From positions 23,978,489 through 24,042,488 of the forward strand of contig NC_092572.1 of NCBI RefSeq assembly GCF_037975245.1: a stretch of DNA of 64,000 bases, read 5' to 3'. The notes below the pieces were generated by a model, which saw only the letters and a program-made list of their open reading frames with translations, was not told the origin of the DNA and ran no database searches. Below are positions 45,703 to 57,095 of the stretch, in pieces (positions within the stretch are counted from its first letter, which is position 1; every line of letters starts with the position of its first letter). The DNA comes from Apostichopus japonicus. Its lineage: Eukaryota > Echinodermata > Holothuroidea > Aspidochirotida > Stichopodidae. The translations under genes were made by a program, and so were the position numbers.

Positions 45703-46749
45703 TGCATATAAGCTAACAATATGATACACTGTAAAGAATTACTTGACCTGTTCATGTTCGGAAATACTATACTTTCCTAGTCAAAAATAAAAGCGACTGA
45801 TATGAGGGGAAAATTTGTTTTTCCCAACAATTGTAAGTATCCGTGTGCTGCCCCAGTTTATACATGCAAGGAAGATGAATTGGTGAAATATATTATATTT
45901 TTATGCTTTGAAGGGGGGGGGGGGAGTTCAGTTTCGAGATCCTTTCTCGAAATTCTTTTTAAGGATGACTACATAAATGTGGTTGGCGGGGTTTCCATTT
46001 TTTTCCAAACAGGTTTGCAATTACACAGTTTTCAACAGATTGCTCGTTACGTCAGCACCAATAATGGCCATCGCTTGGATGTTCGAAGACATACACTGAA
46101 TAACACACTGGCACTTAATTAAGTCTAGTTACGGGGTTTCCCTTCAAACGCCCTTACTTTACTTTTAATGCTTGTATCACATGTTGTCCTTACTTATGAT
46201 ACATACGCTACATTCTATTGGGATCGTGCTTACGTTATCCAAGATTCGTGAGCCGTTCTATTGAAATCGGAATTCGTTTCGTGGAATGGGTACGCTCAAA
46301 TCAACTTCACGACGCGAGTTCACGAGTTTTGAAAGAATATACGCAATAGTCTGCAGTATTATATATTCCCGTCACTGCACTGTGTGAACTGTGATAATAC
46401 ATATAGGCCTACAGCACATGCTTAATGCACCCTGTACTTTGACTTTGGCTTTCACTGTGCGATGGTATCGATTAATGCCTTCAAAGAAAACTTCGATCAA
46501 ACATCGATAGTAGATCATACAATCATAAGAAACTAATGTGATAAATATGTCTAAACCAATTCCAAAGAAACGAAAAGCTAAAGGGTAATGTTGAACGGGT
46601 ATATCTTCGTTGCAACGAATGGATGCAGACCTTTTCGTAACCACGAAGTGAAGCTATCTATGGTGATGACGTAACTTTTCCGACCAATCATGAGCGACTA
46701 TTTACACACACTTACGACCTGTTTGGGGGGGGGGGGGAGAATATCATAT

Positions 46750-46750
46750 C

Positions 46751-46802
<52 letters not shown>

Positions 46803-46828
46803 TGTTTATAATTTATGTTATAGATATG

Positions 46829-46863
<35 letters not shown>

Positions 46864-46875
46864 TTATATATATCT
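46750..46875. repeat. (TA)n microsatellite
   Basis: Two blocks of TATATA separated by CACTGTTTATAATTTATG. Adjacent to a poly-G run at 46,724-46,737. Confidence 0.9.
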
Positions 46876-47822
46876 AATTTATACTCTAAATATGCCTCAG
46901 AATACATTATTTTAACGTCTCTTTTAATTTTCTAACGGAAGGACTCCTACTCGCACCCCCCCCCCCCCAACATAGGAGCCAGCTTCAATGACACCAGTGT
47001 AACACTCCCTTCTTTTATAAAATGCTTGATTGTCTCTGGCCATTTATAAAGGTTCAGATTCACATCTTAATCAGTCGGGGAAAATTTGCATTTACTATTA
47101 AATATCACCGCAATCGTATACGTTTAGAATAATACTTACATAGACCTCAATTAGTTGTTCAATCTCAAAGTATTCATTGGCAGAACCTTGCGTTCAGAAC
47201 CACTTATAGAAAGCTATAGTTTATACTCGTAATATCCCTCAGAATGCAATCTTCAAAGTTTAACCTTTTCTGGGGGAGGACCCCCAGGACACCCACCCTA
47301 CGTGTAAGTTGTCTCCAATAATCCCCTTTATGAAACCCATTAAATCCCATCCGACCTTCCAGATGCAAGTCACTTTCCAAATCAGTAGGGGGGGGGGTGG
47401 TGGTGAGGGATTTCGAATTAATTAATATCGATCAGCACAAACGTGCGTTTAGAGCTACTTACACAGCCCTAACTTATAGCTTAAATATTTATCAGAATGC
47501 ATCATTTGACGTCTAAAGTTGGTTGTATCGATGTATACAAGTGGAACACCACCAGACCCCCCCCCCCTACATAGGAGTCAGGTTTCTGGATTACAAAATC
47601 GGTCATGGTGTTGATAAGTTAACTCGAAACATCTTTTTCATCTAGTTGGAACAATAAAGTTTATCGTCTTAAGTTGCAGAATGTTTGTCGTAGATGATAA
47701 TGTTCATAAGAATATTTTCTTCGAGGTGAGTGGACGAATGAAATGATTTGCTTAATGAGTCGGTTCTTTCTAACTAAAGGCAATGGGAATTTTCGTTGAT
47801 GCTTTATATGTTTATTTTAAGT

Positions 47823-49370
47823 TGAATGACAAGAACACAATGATTGATTTTGTCATATATGAGCAAGTTATATATATTACCAATATGTTATGATGAACAT
47901 TTACACTGAACAACACTATCACAAGTTTTAAATTAATGTGTACATATCATCTTTTCAGGTTCTACGATTTACATGGTCCATGGAAAATTCCTTCGGAACT
48001 ATACAAGTTTAACAAGCAGTTTGTTTCACTGTAACTGCAACAAAAGCGCTATAAGCTTTCAAACTAAATTCGTTAGTCAGGTTGTTAGACCTGGTGTAAA
48101 ATTTCTTTTTATAATCCAACTGAGCATAACGGTAATCAATCTTTGTTTCCTTACATTCGTATCAATGATAAATTTGTGTTCTATGTATTTTTTTAAATGA
48201 AACTAAATGCCAAGTTTGTGAGTGACCTTCTCAAAGAGAACGGGAGACCTTTTACCTTTCACGATGCTTACAGTAAATTAAATATGCCAGTTTCCTTTTT
48301 GGACAACTCGACGACTGAAGATTAGAATAAATTTTACAGTTTACACTGGGCAACAGTCTCCGATGCAAAACTCAAATATGTTCAGTTCAGACTTTAAATA
48401 GAATAATTGGGACCAATAAGATTCTTCACATAGTACCATGGGAAAATCAGACTCTCCAAACCGTACTTTTTGTGTTATTCAGGTTGCAAGTATATAGAAC
48501 ATCTGTTCTGGGAGTGTAGTGTGCCATCCTCTTTTATTTTAGTAGTTGAGGCTAAATATATGTTAATCAGCAATCCTTTTTCACAAAGACGGATATCCTA
48601 CTGGTTTTGGTTTTCGTGTTGATGTCATCTCACCAATACAATATTCTTATTTTGCATATGAAGCATTTCATTTCCCAATGTAAATTGAACAAGTGTGTTC
48701 CTGTAGTAGATGATTTTCTCTATCAACTTAAATTTACAATAAGTGTACAAAAGTACATGCACATAACATCGATATTGTAATATTAATAATAGTAAAGTTA
48801 ACTTCATGCAGCTTAAACAAGCCTTCGGGACATGCGATTCCCTCTTCCATTAATTTCCTTTTATTGATTGTGTTGTTTATTTGAAGCATCTAGTATGAAA
48901 TTATGATGTTGATTGTTAATTTGAATCCAGAGTTATCAATAAATGGAGGGGAAAATATTGCTTGTTCGCAAGTTGATGGATACTTCCAGAGTTATCAATA
49001 AATATAGCAAAAAAAAGAAGAAGATTTAATCGAGGTTAAATTCATATTCATTCAGAGTTCTGACAACTGCATGTTCTACTGGAGTTAAAAAGGGGATATA
49101 CTGTGGTGTAGCAATTTCACTATATTATCATTGTTATCAGTGATAGTATTCTATTGTTGATTTAACACATTGCATGGTTAATGAGTTATGTTCTAAGTAC
49201 CCTTTCCACAAGCACGATTCTGTAAGTTAATCAGTTTGTAATATGTTGTGACTCGAAATTAAAAGGATGATTGTGGTTCATAATTCATTCTTGTTCTGTC
49301 GAGCTATTATATTCTATTTTTAAGGTAATTTGCTAATTCTAATCGTATAAAGACAAAGCCCCCATATAGA
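47823..49370. other. Intergenic with RT remnant
   Basis: Outside the 48,200-48,620 remnant I see only AT-rich sequence, including a short direct repeat CCAGAGTTATCAATAAAT at 48,929 and 48,986. Confidence 0.5.
48200..48620 (+). pseudogene. Decayed non-LTR element, RT C-terminus
   Basis: A broken plus-strand frame contains CYSGCKYIEHLFWECSV near 48,480-48,530, the cysteine/histidine knuckle that ends many L1/Tx1-like reverse transcriptases. Stops surround it. Old remnant. Confidence 0.6.
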
Positions 49371-52300
49371 TAAGGTTAAGGTTAAGGTGGAAACACTTGG
49401 TAAAGCGCACATTACTGTAAAAACACTCAATGGCGCTGAACAACAAAACAATTATAAAAACGATTTCTTAAATAAATGAGTCTTTAAAGCAGCTTTAAAA
49501 GTTCTGATGGTCTTCGAATTTCTTGTGTCGACGGGGAGAGCGTTCCAAAGTCTAGGGCCAGTGACGCTGAAAGAGCGGCCTGCGAAACATTTGCGGCGTG
49601 TGAAAGGAACCTTGAGAAGAATGCCCTTTGACGAGCGTGTTGAACGACCAGGTGTCTTAATTTCCAGCAACTCGGACAGATAAGCTGGTGCTGAATTATG
49701 TATACACTTATAAACGAGGAGGAGGATCTTGTACTCAGCGCGGACATTAACGGGGAGGATGTGCAGCTCCTTCAATGCTGCGGAGGCACTATCATATTTT
49801 GATCTGCCGAGAATAATTTTAGCCGTGTAATTTTGGATCCTTTGTAGGGGATGAAGTGTGGAGGCCGGGAGGTTGATAAAAAGACCATTGCAATAGTCCA
49901 TATGAGAGAAAATCGTGGCATTTGCAATTTTGAGACATGTCGACTTGTCCAAATATTTCCGGATCTTCTTCAGATTAAACATGGCGAGGGCTGATGCACG
50001 AGCTTTCATGGAAATATGATGTTTGAGATTGAGGGTTTCATCCAAGTAAACACCTAGTAGCTTCACACTATGGGTACGACGGACAGGAGTGTCCCCAATG
50101 GATAAAACGTCTGTATTGCACTTTGGTAGTTGGTGATTGCTTCCGAAAACGATTAACTCCGATTTTTCATCATTCATCTTAAGACGGTTAAATTGCATCC
50201 AGAGTTTCACATTTTCTAGAGTTGATGAAAGACCCCTGATTGACTCAAATTCTGAAGAAACATCTCCGGGTTTAAAACTAGAGTAGATACTGTGGTCATC
50301 GGCGTAGCCAATGAGGAATTGTTCATCACTGATACATGTGTTCATTGTGCTAGTATAGCAGGTGAAATATACTGGTCCATTTATACTACCCTGTGGTACA
50401 GAGAAATTGACCTTCATCGGCGTAGAAAGTGATTTGTTTATACAAACAGCGAATTGTCTCTCAGATAAATACGACGATACCCATTTTCTAGCTACCCCGT
50501 GAACTCCGAAGCACTTCTTGAGAATGTCCAATAACAGCTGGTGGTTGACTGTGTCAAACGCGGCACTCAAGTCCATTGCGGCAAATGGAGTTAATAACTG
50601 GCGCTCCATATTGCACATGATATCATTATATAATTTCAGTAAGAGTGTTTCCGTACTATGGTTGGCCCTGTATGCACTTTGATACGGAGGAAGGAGACCG
50701 TGATTCTCGATGTGTTCAGTAAAACTAATCAGAGAGGCCTTCTCCACTATCTTTGAAAGGAAGGACAGATTACTAACCTGGCGATAGTTCTTCTTTATAT
50801 GATCGAGGTTAGTTTTCTTCAATAGTGGTTTGACAATAGCTTGTTTCCAGTCAGGGTGAAAATTACCAGTGGAGAGCGATGTATTAATTATTTTGCAAAA
50901 TATAGGAGCAAATATGTCATAATGTTCTTTGACAAGAGACGATGGCAAGGGATCAAGCTGGCAAGTCGTAGGCTTTGCATTACGAATGAGTGCTGTAGCC
51001 GTCGATACATCAATGGTAGAAAATGAAGCAAAAGGTGGTACGCTCATCTCGGGTGGGATGAAGATAGGATGGTGCTCGAGCTCATTCCGGATGACATCGA
51101 CCTTGTTATAAAAATACGTGGCAAAGTCACCAGCCAGCTGATCGTCTGACACACCCTCCGGTAGAGGATTGGTCTTTGTACTGCCAGTAATGTTGGCGAC
51201 GGTAGCAAACAGTTGACGGGTGTCGTTGCCACATGATTCAATCTTCCTCCGAATGAAGGTGCTTTTCAATGCTTCGACATGGTTTTTGTATTCGTTACGG
51301 AATGAACGAAACGAATCATGATTCTCAGAGGTTGGATGTTTCAACCATCGCCGCTCTGCATTCCGTGTTTTAGTTTTCAGCCTTGACGCCTCATTATCAA
51401 ACCACGGAACACTTTGGCGAACAGTTATTACTTTAGAGATGACAGGGGCATGATCGTTCAATACTCTCTCGGTACGGATCTTATAGGCGGTTACCAGATC
51501 ATCAAGAGAATCAAGTGCCATCATCCCATCCATTTCGTAACTAAGATCCGATCTAAATCTCTCCCGATCAATCGAATTCAACTTGCGGAACTGAATTTGT
51601 TTCCGCACCAGTACTGGGCGAGATGTAGATAGAGTCGCCAATATGAATCGGTGATCGGAAAGAGAAAAATCCGTCCTAATATTTGTGACAGAAAAGTCAC
51701 TGTTTTCCCGGACTAGTATCAGGTCCAGAGTATTCCCAGATATATGAGTTGGACCAGAAACCAATTGATTCAGCGATAATGCATTGAGCAAGTTGATAAA
51801 TGCCTCTGAGCCTGGTTCAAGAACACGATTGACGCGAATGTTAAAATCGCCCAAGAGCATGCATCTGTTCGATGTAAGGAATAAGTCACTGGTGTAATCA
51901 GAAAACTCCGTAAGAAATGTATTTATTGTAATCGGATGATTTGCCGAATATGGTGGTCTTTATATAGCGGCTACATCATTCACAAACGTACCAATTCTGA
52001 TTTTGAAAAGAGCAAATTCGAAAGATGAGCGTTCCCCGGAATCAATTACTTCGACCGAAATATTGTTTTTGTAGAAAATTCCTATACCGCCACCGATGCG
52101 ATCTTTACGTTCAACATTGACAAAGTTGTAGCCATCGGCTTTTAAACTGGCGATCTCAATTGTGTCACTATCCTTGATCCACGATTCAACAACGATACAG
52201 AAATCCAAGTTTTCAGTCACCACAAAGTGTAAGAACTGTTCACACTTGTTTCGTAGGGAGCGAGCATTAATTAGGCCGAAACTACAGTGATCGTTGTTAT

Positions 52301-52796
52301 CATACCTGGTTTCTGTCGGGAAATATCGGAGAAGTTCACGATGGACACCGTTGTTGTGGTCCCACAAAGATCGCCATTTAACAGTTCTGCGATTCCTAGC
52401 CCCTTGACCGCGACAACCCCTGGATCTGTAAATCCCATAATCCCGTAATATGTCAATCACTGCCTGCGGTGGACGTACGCGCGGCTTACAAATTGACCGG
52501 TAGTGATACAATTGAGAAGCACTGTAGCGTATAATCCCAGTGTGTGGGAAGATGTTCCTGCAAACACTATATTGATTCACTGTATTACACTGTACTTCCA
52601 TGGCTAGGCTTGTGTAGCATATATATTCAAACCAGATAATCAAAAAAGGTACACAAATTACCCTTTTTCCGGAATGAAAACTGGAAGACATTCCACCGAA
52701 TGGAGCACTAAACTGCACGAAACAACAGTGCAGCAATGTAATCAAAACTGTACAATGTGCTCCGTGAAAATGAACAAAATTACGCGTAATAAACAC
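49371..52796 (-). mobile_element. Near full-length CR1/L2-group non-LTR retrotransposon
   Basis: A single-ORF element on the minus strand. The 3' UTR (49,371-49,451) ends in a short tandem hexamer (AACCTT)n and contains paired GCGC motifs (AGCGCCATTG and TGCGCTTTACC), like L2/CR1 3' ends. No 5' UTR boundary is visible; sequence between 52,800 and 52,860 may belong to it. Target duplication not found. Confidence 0.85.
49452..52796 (-). pseudogene. Endonuclease-reverse transcriptase ORF with one stop
   Basis: One reading frame of about 1,100 codons, interrupted only by a TAA at 51,960-51,962 where the family normally has a Tyr before RPP. N-terminal part: basic RSRGCRGQGARNRR region, then apurinic endonuclease blocks (INARSLRNK, VVESWIKD, GGGIGIFYKN, then LLGDFNIRV and SLSDH after the stop). 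Reverse transcriptase blocks: AAMDLSAAFDTVNH, VPQGSINGP, IGYADDHSIY near 50,295-50,310, and the C-terminal LHILPVNVRAEYKILLLVYK region. Likely start is an internal ATG near 52,600-52,690; the open frame's extreme upstream part begins with GTG. A single lesion in 3.3 kb means a recent copy. CR1, L2 and Crack are alternatives for the clade. Confidence 0.9.
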
Positions 52797-52861
52797 GTTG
52801 CAGCAGCCACACTCAAGCGCTAGTTAATATACATCATAGTTAGTTATAGATAGTTGAGAGT

Positions 52862-53009
52862 GATGGAGGCTACCACTTTTAATTAGTACTGGTCCGATGT
52901 CAGTTTTAAGAATTTTAAGAAGGTAAAAAAAGGGACATTTTACATGCTGTTCTTGTATTTTGACTAAATTCTTATTGTTCTTACTGTCTTAAATGATTAT
53001 GCAATTAAG
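52862..53009. other. Short unannotated gap
   Basis: AT-rich; nothing recognised. Confidence 0.4.
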
Positions 53010-53860
53010 GGTGAAAACAATTTTAAATTTGATCGAAGTAATCGCGATATACTGAGCTGCCCTGAGGTGGAGCTGGGATTTAACCTCCAAAAACACCGTA
53101 AATGTGCATCAATGCAGCTGAAATAAATACATGATATATTTAATAGACTTGACAATAAATATGTAATCTATTTAGGGTCATACATTATCTCAATAATTGT
53201 TAAAAAGGTAAAATTTGGTCAAATGTCGCATTTTTCTTATAATTCCACACTAAATGCCGTATTGAGCTGCCCTGAGGTGGAGCTGGGTTTTAACCCCGAA
53301 AAACACCCTAAATGTGCATCAATGCAGCTGAAATCGATACATAGTGTATATAATAGACCTGACAATAAATATGTAGTAGTTCATTTCGGGTCATACATTA
53401 TCTCAATTAATTGTTAAAAAAGCTTAAAGTTGGTCAAATGTCGCATTTTTTATATTTCCACACTAAAATGACGTATTGAGCTGCCCTGTGGTGGAGCTGG
53501 GTTTTAACCCCGAAATACACCCTAAATATGCATCAATGCAGCTGAAATAAATACATGATGTAATTAATAGACTTGACAATAAATATGTAGTCCATTTAGT
53601 GTCAAACTTTATCTTAATATTGTTAAAAAAGGTTAAATTTGGTCAAATGTCGCATTTTGTACGATTCCAAACTAAACTGCCATATTCAGCTGCCCTGAGG
53701 TGGAGCTGGGTTTTAACCCCGAAAAACACCATAAATGTGCATCAATGCAGCTGAAATCAATACATGGTGTATTTAATAGACTTGACAATAAATATGTAGT
53801 CCATTTAGGGTCATATATTATCTCAAAAATTGTTGAAAAATGTGCATCAAAGTATTTTAC
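53010..53860. repeat. ~210-bp tandem repeat, four units
   Basis: GAGCTGCCCTGAGGTGGAGC occurs at 53,054, 53,264, 53,478 and (one change) 53,687, giving periods of 210, 214 and 209 bases. Units also share GCATCAATGCAGCTGAAAT and GGTCAAATGTCGCATTTT. Open frames across two units on both strands are phase accidents of the repeat. Confidence 0.92.
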
Positions 53861-53993
53861 AAAACTCAGGTCACAGTGAGACACCGTAGCACAGTTTCAA
53901 AACGGGGCGCGGCTTAACACAATGGTTTCACATAATTTAATATCATTAAATGCACTGAGCTGGAGCTGTGCAAAGCTGTAGCCCCTGATGAAG

Positions 53994-56676
53994 TCGTTAG
54001 TAATTTGTCTCGGGGATTCCCCGATGTTCCGCAATAATATTGTTCAAAAATCAATATTTTTGGGGCGTTTAACCGTTGCGTTATTCAGTGTATATATATT
54101 GTGGATAGTTATATACTACAGTACATTGAATATGCTCGTGAACTATGCAATGTGGGCGTAGATAATTCTTGTGTGCTAAATTATATCGAAACAGGACACA
54201 ATGAGCACGAACGAACAGACAAAGGAAACTAACAAATCCGGCTAAACTCTCATCGGTATCGTTCGTCCCCCTCATTCCCTATAGAGATATGTCGTAAAGG
54301 TTTGTTCGAACTCCAAGTTTAGTGCCACTGACAATGCCGACCAAAAAGTGGCGTCGAAAGGCAGGTATTCGTTAACCTTACATACAAAACAGTAACACAC
54401 GATGATAGTATAGATGTAACCACGATCAAAAATATACATATATCCGTAGCAACCAGTAGGCCTATGCATAACTTACGACACATATGATATTGTACCGGAA
54501 CTTTATCTTTGTAGATGATATTTGATATTCTCGTTAGGTCTAACAAGGTTATAACACTAACCTTCCGTTGGAGGCAACGAGACATACATCTAGCCTATAC
54601 CGTGCATACACGTATGTGATTGATATCCGTGTAGCTTTGTTTGAAGTCTGGGCGTATTGTATATTCACAGTTTGCATATAAGCCAACAGTAGGGTACATT
54701 GTTTAATGGTTACTTGACTTGTTCGTGTTCGGAAATGCTATACGTTTGTAGTAAAAAAAAAGAGAGACATAGCGAAAAGTTGTTTCCCCCACTATTGTCA
54801 TTATTATTATTAAATTAAGCGATGCTGAGATATAACATTGTTGGCACTTCCAAGTATCCGCAAGCTGCCCCAGTTTTGAATTGCAGGGAAGATGAATTGT
54901 TCAAATATATTATATTTCTATGCAGAGTTGGGGGGGGGGGGTAGTTTCATGATCCTTTCTCAGAATACTTCTTAAGAATAACTACATAAATGTGGCGGGG
55001 TGGGGTAAAGGTAAAGGGTTCAGCATTGAGGAATACAGGGTGATATCGAAACGAATACATGGGAACATGGTTTAACTGTGAGTGATAACCAGATGGTAGC
55101 CTACTTACCACTGTATGGACAGTATCGCGGTGCGTTGTTGGATGTAGTAAACCGAAACCTTTGATTTACCAAGACTGAATGCCGCTGGACTGAAAGATAC
55201 TTCACAAGCACAAAAATACTTAACTTCACATGAATTGAAATAGAAATATTGCTCTCCTGTGTGCAGTAAAGTAATCCTGTTAGTTATTGCACGTAGCCCA
55301 CATAGGATGTTTGTTCAGAAATGTCGGACTCGCCGATGTATACGCAAGACATGGAATGTAATAAATATGATTATAAGTGGTGAATTCAGCGGAGTCGTAT
55401 GATCACGTGAGACTGACGTGTCAGTTGCTGGTATTTACATATTCAATAACGCGACGAATAACAAAGTAAATACACCGAAATTAAAATGTACGGAACCCTT
55501 TAAGGGAGATGCAATATTTTAAAATACGAATAAAACTGACACAAACTCCGTACGGCCGTGGAAGACTATACAATAGTGGCGTGTGCAAGAGGGAGGGGAT
55601 AAGTTCCACCCACTAACGATAGACGGGGAAACTTCAGTCGGGGAATGTTTTGTACTCAGTCAGGGAAGAATTGGACCATTGCTAATGGTGGCAAAATTTT
55701 ACGTTCAGGGCTATTTATATAAATCTAATTTATACTCTAAATATGCCAGAATACATCATTTTAACGTCTCTTTTTATTTTCTAACGGAAGGACTACTATT
55801 CCCACCCATCCCCCACCCCCTCCCCAACAAAGAAGCCAGCCAATGACACCAGTGCAACACTCCCTTCTTTTATAAAATGCTTGATTGCCTCTGGCCATCT
55901 ATAAAGGTTCAGATTCACATCTTAATCAGTCGGGGAAAATTTGCACTTACTATTAAATATCACCGCAATCGTACGTTTAGAATTATACTTACAGTCTACA
56001 GAGCCCTCAATTAGTTGTTCATCCTCAAAGTATTCATTGGCAGAACCTTGCGTTCAGAACTACTTATAGAAAGCTATAGTTTATACTCTAAATACCGCTC
56101 AGAATGCAATCTTCAAAGTTTAACCATTTTCTGAGGGAAGACCCCCAGGACACCCACCCTACGTGTAAGTTGTCTCCAATAATCCCTTTTATAAAACCCA
56201 TTCATTCCCATCCGACCTTCCAGATACAAGTCACTTTCTAAATCAGTAGGGGGGGGGGGGGGGTGTGAGGGATTTCGCATTTATTAATATTTATTAGCAC
56301 AAACGTGCGTTTAGAGCTACTTACACAGCCCTAAGTTATAGCTTAAATATTTATTAGAATGCATCATTTGACGTCTAAAGTTGTATTGTTGTATACAAGT
56401 GGAACACCACCAGACCCCCCCCCCCCACCCCACCCCTACATAGGAGTCAGGTTTCTGGATTACAAAATCGGTCATGGTTTTGATAAATTAACTCGAAGCA
56501 TCTTTTTCATCTATTTGGAACAATATAGTTTAATCGTCTTAAGTTGCAGAATGTTTGTAGTAGATCATAATGTTCATAAGGATATTTTCCTTCGAGGTAA
56601 GTGGACGAATGGAATGATTTGCTTAAACTAAAGGCAATGGGAATTTTTGTTGATGCTTTATATGTTTATTTTAAGA
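53994..56676. repeat. Segmental duplication 2, copy 2
   Basis: Paralogue of 43,196-47,822. Lacks the 1.8-kb insertion and the (TA)n block. Retains the poly-G/poly-C runs (54,929; 56,250; 56,416), some of different length from copy 1. Confidence 0.88.
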
Positions 56677-56858
56677 ATGCAACATAATTTAATGGCCTTG
56701 AGATCATTTTTTCATAGAAACCTTGACTAAACTGAACTAAGCTAATATTTTATCCTTATCTTAATTTTAAGAAACCTCCTCCCCCCCCCCCTCTTCCGGG
56801 GACAGCATAAAACCAGTAGTTCTTACACTGCAGTGTGTTCTTACACTTCACTGCACAC

Positions 56859-57095
56859 GGAGTGCTAGCTCAGTGGTTAACGCCGGTGCAAAAATAGGCT
56901 CTTGTACATCACGTGTTACAACTACATACTAGATATGAGATTGGTCCAAGCTTCCCTTCTTGAGATATTGTGTTTACAAGGTTTTCACAATTTGACCCCT
57001 ACTGATCCCAAATGACATTGACCTCCTTCCAAAAGAATAGGCTTCTTGCGCTCACACGAAGATAGACACACACACATCTGCCTGCATGACTACAA
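56859..57095 (+). repeat. Short interspersed repeat with tRNA-like head
   Basis: GGAGTGCTAGCTCAGTGGTTAAC at 56,859 looks like the 5' end and A box of a tRNA. The rest is related to the dispersed 310-bp repeat (TTGAGATATTGTGTTTACAA). No B box (GGTTCGAATCC-like) is found, so a SINE is possible but weak. Confidence 0.35.

Larger units (their letters stand above)
43196..47822. repeat. Segmental duplication 2, copy 1
   Basis: Collinear with 53,994-56,676 in direct orientation, starting at TCGTTAGTAAT and ending at TTTATATGTTTATTTTAAG. Longer than copy 2 because of the 43,899-45,702 insertion and of other indels near 46,000-46,870. Confidence 0.88.

Noticed and set aside
45405-45755. Overlapping Ser/Phe/Pro-rich and Arg/Lys/Glu-rich ORFs
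   Set aside because: Produced by the polypyrimidine tract.
49371-49388. Telomere-like TTAAGG repeat
   Set aside because: Hexamer differs from TTAGGG, only three units, and it forms the tail of the non-LTR element.
53223-53884. Matching ORFs on opposite strands around 53.3 and 53.8 kb
   Set aside because: Same 210-bp repeat unit read in two directions; not genes.
56859-56890. tRNA gene candidate (GCTAGCTCAGTGGTTAA)
   Set aside because: Only an A-box-like half; no anticodon arm, no B box and no matching acceptor stem.
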